Shown here: in pieces, positions 4,989 to 5,056 of the stretch
Layout: every line of letters starts with the position of its first letter
How positions within the stretch are numbered: position 1 is the first letter of the stretch
Notes under the pieces: model-generated
The model's input: only the letters and a program-made list of their open reading frames with translations
What the model was told of the DNA's origin: nothing
Database searches by the model: none
NCBI GenBank assembly: GCA_031288215.1
Contig: JAITRV010000220.1
Coordinates: 1-5,056 of the forward strand
Direction: 5' to 3'
From: Spirochaetaceae bacterium
GTDB taxonomy: Bacteria > Spirochaetota > Spirochaetia > Treponematales > Breznakiellaceae
Length of the DNA stretch: 5,056 bases
Position numbers and translations under genes: made by a program

Positions 4989-5056
4989 ATGACCGCCAAC
5001 CGCGAATACAAAGACAGCGTCTTTTCCCGGCTTTTCAGCAACCCCGATACCCTCCG
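4989..5056 (+). CDS. 5' fragment of a probable Rpn-family / PD-(D/E)XK nuclease-like protein
   Basis: Only the N-terminus is present: MTANREYKDSVFSRLFSNPD followed by TL, running off the right edge. The pattern NREYKDSVF..LF.....L resembles the start of proteins annotated as Rpn family recombination-promoting nuclease/putative transposase, or PD-(D/E)XK nuclease family transposase, which occur in many copies in treponemes. Catalytic residues lie beyond the window, so the assignment rests on this short stretch and on recollection of the family. The start is well supported by GAGGAG five bases upstream. Its ATG overlaps the TGA of an upstream small open frame as ATGA; this may be coincidence. 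If the assignment holds, the gene marks the edge of a more variable region next to the CDF locus. Confidence 0.6.
   Translation, partial: MTANREYKDSVFSRLFSNPDTL

Overview
The window looks like a GC-rich (roughly 60% by eye) bacterial chromosome segment, most likely from a spirochaete of the Treponema / termite-gut treponeme type. This assignment is an inference. It rests on the flavour of the asparaginyl-tRNA synthetase and on the N-terminus of the last, truncated gene (reading NREYKDSVF...LFSNPDTL), which resembles the Rpn/PD-(D/E)XK nuclease-like family that is abundant in those genomes. No rRNA, tRNA, CRISPR array or intact insertion sequence was seen.

Layout. (1) 17-1234 (+): a 12-TM major facilitator superfamily transporter whose 5' end lies at the window edge. 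(2) 1198-1890 (-): a DUF554 (YqgA/YdfK-type) integral membrane protein, convergent with the MFS gene and overlapping its 3' end by 37 nt. (3) 1891-2065: a divergent promoter region. (4) 2066-3511 (+): asnS, asparaginyl-tRNA synthetase, with a TATACT box so close to the ATG that the mRNA may be leaderless. (5) 3512-3574: a short convergent spacer with a GC hairpin. (6) 3575-4522 (-): a cation diffusion facilitator (CDF) metal exporter with an unusual predicted metal site. (7) about 4523-4988: a 466-base non-coding stretch in two parts. The CDF-proximal part (4551-4740) holds two candidate minus-strand promoters, an 8-6-8 inverted repeat and a nested set of complementary segments that would fold as a pseudoknotted RNA. 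The distal part (4765-4964) is very GC-rich and full of short hairpins and repeats. (8) 4989-5056 (+): the first 22 codons of a nuclease-like gene that runs off the window.

The genes do not form one operon: strands alternate (+ - + - +), so each is probably its own transcription unit. Two membrane proteins, a metal exporter and a housekeeping aminoacyl-tRNA synthetase share no evident pathway. The most interesting part is the CDF upstream region. A 10-bp perfect stem, an interleaved 6-bp stem with an A-rich connecting loop and a 7-bp closing stem together suggest a structured leader RNA, possibly a riboswitch-like regulator of the exporter. I do not recognise it as a known class. A 16-bp near-palindrome also flanks the CDF locus as two inverted copies.
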